From contig CAYRLZ010000058.1 in NCBI GenBank assembly GCA_964425275.1, positions 1 through 16,241 on the forward strand: a stretch of 16,241 nucleotides of DNA. Direction: 5' to 3'. Numbering within the stretch: position 1 is the first letter of the stretch; each line of letters starts with the position of its first letter. Shown here in pieces: positions 14,970 to 16,241 of this stretch. Made by a program: the position numbers and the translations under genes. The notes beneath the pieces are model-generated. The model saw nothing but the letters and a program-made list of their open reading frames with translations, had not been told where the DNA came from and did no database searches. The stretch is from CAYRLZ01 sp964425275. Its GTDB lineage: Bacteria > Hydrothermota > Tepidihabitantia > Tepidihabitantales > JBDRVQ01.

Positions 14970-15065
14970 TCACTTATCTACCGCAACTTTCTCTTCCAGG
15001 CAGAACGCCCTTTCTTTCGTCTCGACAATCTTTTGCGCGATGGTTTTAACAATAGCCTCTCCCAT
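14970..15065 (-). CDS. Possible 31-residue peptide upstream of the NuoE-like gene
   Basis: A short frame begins at ATG 15065 and ends at TGA 14970-14972, 47 bases before the NuoE-like gene. The peptide (MGEAIVKTIAQKIVETKER then AFCLEEKVAVDK) would form an amphipathic helix with one cysteine. It has no ribosome-binding site of its own. However, its ATG shares a base with the TGA of a six-codon frame starting at 15085 (MACFLD), whose ATG has GGTGGTGAG four bases upstream. That TGATG junction could couple translation, as in a leader peptide. No homologue is known to me, and chance is a realistic alternative. Confidence 0.3.
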   Translation of the reverse strand: MGEAIVKTIAQKIVETKERAFCLEEKVAVDK

Positions 15066-15106
15066 CAGTCAAGAAAGCATGCCATTTTACTCACCACCTA
15101 TCACTT

Positions 15107-15856
15107 TTAGAATTCGTAATGGAATCCGAAAGTGCCAATAATAACCCTTGGTGCCTTGAAGGTACTAGATATCCCAATATCCAGATTTACTCCTTCCTTT
15201 AATTTATATCTCCCTCCGATGAGCCAGTTTTGTAACCCATCTTTGTTTCCAGAAGCCTCGGTGCCAATGTCAAATTTATCAAACCCAGCGACCACGGCCA
15301 ATGCATAAGATATTGAACCACAAGTAGTATCTCCGGTTGCCGAATAACCCAAATTAGCATCTGTTTCAATTGGTCCAAATGCCTTCGTAAGAATAGCATT
15401 GATGTCATAACCAGAGGTCCCTAATTCGTTTGTAAGAGAAGTAGAGAATAAATCAGGGATAAGCGCATACTTTAAGCAGAGTTCAGCTGCGGTAAGTCGA
15501 TTCTTAGGTTCGCTGACGACTGTATAGCCAAAACTCACTCCTATGTCCATCTTTTGTGTTAATCCATGCTTAAAACCGAGTCCTAATCTCCCTTCAGCGC
15601 GTCCAAATTCATAGCTGACTTCTAATTCATACCTGTTAGCTTCTACGGTGCCGGCATCATCAGTAGCAAATGGTCTCGCACCCTTGGCATCACTAAACCA
15701 GACCATTAGTCCGATTACCACGCAGGCAACAATGGTTTGTCGGGCAGGAATTCGCTTAGGCATATCCTTCTTAAATCCGACACCAGGTATTTCATCAAGA
15801 CTTAACCCAAAAAATTTAGTTACCTTTTCCACAATCATTTTAATTTTGTCTTTCAT
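15107..15856 (-). CDS. Outer-membrane beta-barrel protein, putative transporter-like
   Basis: 249 residues. After a hydrophobic segment (about 41-54) and the likely cleavage region SDAKGA, the mature part opens with RPFATDDAGTVEANRYELEV, a start I associate with barrel proteins of the MetA/transporter-like group. Alternating strands rich in Gly and aromatics then run to a C-terminal GTFGFHYEF, with terminal Phe as expected for recognition by the Bam machinery. The promoter places the transcription start at ATG 15856, which leaves about 40 mostly charged residues before the signal sequence. An internal ATG at 15763 would give a conventional signal peptide (MPKRIPARQ then the hydrophobic core), with AAGGAT close upstream. 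Both starts are possible. It lies just upstream of the redox operon on the same strand. Its substrate is unknown. Confidence 0.75.
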   Translation of the reverse strand: MKDKIKMIVEKVTKFFGLSLDEIPGVGFKKDMPKRIPARQTIVACVVIGLMVWFSDAKGARPFATDDAGTVEANRYELEVSYEFGRAEGRLGLGFKHGLTQKMDIGVSFGYTVVSEPKNRLTAAELCLKYALIPDLFSTSLTNELGTSGYDINAILTKAFGPIETDANLGYSATGDTTCGSISYALAVVAGFDKFDIGTEASGNKDGLQNWLIGGRYKLKEGVNLDIGISSTFKAPRVIIGTFGFHYEF

Positions 15857-15863
15857 TAATAAG

Positions 15864-15891
15864 ATAATAAATAAATTCTATGTAAAGTCAA
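15864..15891 (-). promoter_or_regulatory. Promoter of the barrel-protein gene, leaderless
   Basis: On the minus strand TTGACT (15891-15886) and TATTAT (15869-15864) are separated by 16 bases. The start codon at 15856 lies seven bases after the -10 box, so transcription should begin within about two bases of the ATG. No Shine-Dalgarno sequence is present. Because no terminator is visible between this gene and the NuoE-like gene, this promoter may also feed the redox operon. Confidence 0.72.
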
Positions 15892-16008
15892 GACATTTTC
15901 GCTTCAACCTTAAAATAGTAACTTTTATTCCAACTTCAAAATCGCCACTTTTTGGATTATATCCCTCTTTAAATGGGAGGAATTATATTTTTTAGGTTGG
16001 AGGATAAA

Positions 16009-16101
16009 TTGTTAAACCTGATAAAGGTTGCTTCTCTAATTCGAAAAACCGCAAATCTCTCTTTTTTGCTACATAGTAAAGAGGCGGTAATATCTAAATA
16101 G
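16009..16101 (+). pseudogene. Possible gene start cut off by the insertion sequence
   Basis: A TTG at 16009 has GGAGG (15999-16003) five bases upstream and opens a 30-codon frame (MLNLIKVASLIRKTANLS, then FLLHSKEAVISK) that ends in TAG 16099-16101, exactly where the insertion-sequence end appears to begin. An in-frame ATG exists at 15973 without a ribosome-binding site. The simplest reading is the 5' stub of a gene interrupted by the element; a chance frame is also possible. No family is recognisable. The surrounding sequence (15892-16100) is AT-rich and shows no other gene. Confidence 0.3.
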
Positions 16102-16141
16102 GTAGTGTCCCGAAGTGTGTGGAAATTTATATAAGTTTATG

Positions 16142-16147
16142 TATAAT
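16142..16147 (+). promoter_or_regulatory. -10 box of the presumed transposase promoter
   Basis: A perfect TATAAT lies 50 bases upstream of the presumed transposase ATG. The best -35 match is TGTGGA (16118-16123), 18 bases away and weak, inside the presumed terminal repeat. A promoter overlapping the terminal repeat is common in insertion sequences and would let element binding by the transposase repress its own gene. Confidence 0.45.
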
Positions 16148-16166
16148 AAGAACTTAAATAAAAAAA

Positions 16167-16182
16167 GCCCCCAAGAGGGGGC
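16167..16182 (-). terminator. Intrinsic terminator on the minus strand, inside the transposase leader
   Basis: GCCCCC (16167-16172) pairs perfectly with GGGGGC (16177-16182) around a four-base loop. Read on the minus strand, the hairpin is followed by TTTTTTTATTTAAG, a strong U-tract. On the plus strand it is followed by AAAAGGAG, the ribosome-binding site of the presumed transposase. In that direction it would only be a leader hairpin. Confidence 0.8.
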
Positions 16183-16196
16183 AAAAGGAGTATATC

Positions 16197-16241
16197 ATGA
16201 ATAATGATAATACCCTAAAAAGAATAAAAAGGCAAGAGGAA
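16197..16241 (+). CDS. N-terminus of a presumed transposase (3' end outside window)
   Basis: Only the first 15 codons are present (MNNDNTLKRIKRQEE). They are polar and basic, ending in what may become a coiled coil. The start is well supported by AAAAGGAG six bases upstream of the ATG and by the frame staying open to the window edge. Identity as a transposase is inferred from the upstream element end, promoter and hairpin; nothing in these 15 residues identifies a family. Confidence 0.5.
   Translation, partial: MNNDNTLKRIKRQEE

Larger units (their letters stand above)
16101..16241 (+). mobile_element. Left end of a probable insertion sequence (continues beyond window)
   Basis: From about 16101 the sequence changes to an element-like layout. 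The end GGTAGTGTCCCGAAGTGTGT resembles insertion-sequence terminal repeats of the GTGTCC type (IS256-like is my guess). A -10 box TATAAT follows at 16142-16147, then a perfect hairpin, a good ribosome-binding site and an ATG at 16197. The exact left boundary, family, target duplication and right end cannot be determined here. The identification rests on this arrangement, not on a recognised transposase motif. Confidence 0.5.

Noticed and set aside
14900..14972. UGA read-through (selenocysteine) extending the mini-ORF by about 23 residues into the NuoE-like gene
   Set aside because: The continuation is simply a purine-rich ribosome-binding region followed by the NuoE-like gene in another frame; no selenocysteine-insertion hairpin is apparent.
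15973..16104. Minus-strand open frame of about 43 codons opposite the possible truncated gene
   Set aside because: It has no start codon or ribosome-binding site, and its composition is what the AT-rich complement would give.
1..16241. CRISPR array, rRNA gene, prophage or toxin-antitoxin pair
   Set aside because: No regularly spaced repeats, rRNA-like sequence, phage structural genes or paired small toxin/antitoxin genes were seen on either strand.

Overview
The window is a gene-dense bacterial chromosome fragment, probably from an anaerobic and perhaps thermophilic member of a poorly cultured candidate phylum. WOR-3/Stahlbacteria-like or Hydrothermae-like lineages are my guess; nothing in the sequence proves it. 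The hints are NAD/ferredoxin bifurcation-type enzymes, a secreted lamin-tail protein with a FlgD-like C-terminal domain, an outer-membrane beta-barrel (so a diderm cell), moderate GC, and promoters that sit almost on top of start codons.

Layout. Bases 2-157 hold the 3' end of an unidentified plus-strand gene. A consensus promoter (173-200) then drives tRNA-Ile(GAT) (208-280). It is followed without a visible second promoter by sppA (337-1182), a membrane-anchored signal peptide peptidase. A strong hairpin (1209-1234) separates sppA from the convergent minus-strand block. Reading leftwards on the minus strand, that block contains: an outer-membrane barrel protein (15856-15107); possible mini-ORFs (15085-14970); a seven-gene redox operon (14922-6730); rpsF-ssb-LTD/FlgD secreted protein (6684-4732); and secA plus a small membrane coiled-coil protein (4658-1256). 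At the right edge, about 16101-16241, lies the left end of a probable insertion sequence with the first 15 codons of its presumed transposase on the plus strand. The 340 bases between the barrel gene and that start codon hold the barrel promoter, one small doubtful ORF and the IS end; I see no other gene there.

The main point of interest is the redox operon. It runs NuoE-like, NuoF-like and NuoG-N-terminal-like subunits (the architecture of HydC/HydB/HydA-N in bifurcating hydrogenases), a stand-alone FMN domain of glutamate synthase, glutamate dehydrogenase, and NfnA/NfnB (NADH-dependent ferredoxin:NADP oxidoreductase). Genes are separated by 0-38 bases or overlap, so they look co-transcribed. 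No hydrogenase, formate dehydrogenase or complex I membrane subunit is present. The natural inference is that the NuoEFG-like module feeds electrons from NADH, ferredoxin or both to the glutamate-synthase-like FMN subunit, while glutamate dehydrogenase and NfnAB balance glutamate and NADPH. This would be a ferredoxin- and NADH-linked amino-acid redox system rather than a hydrogenase.

A second pattern is translation without leaders. The rpsF and barrel-gene promoters place the expected transcription start within about two bases of the start codon, and the secA promoter gives a leader of only about eight bases. Genes inside operons instead carry ordinary Shine-Dalgarno sequences.
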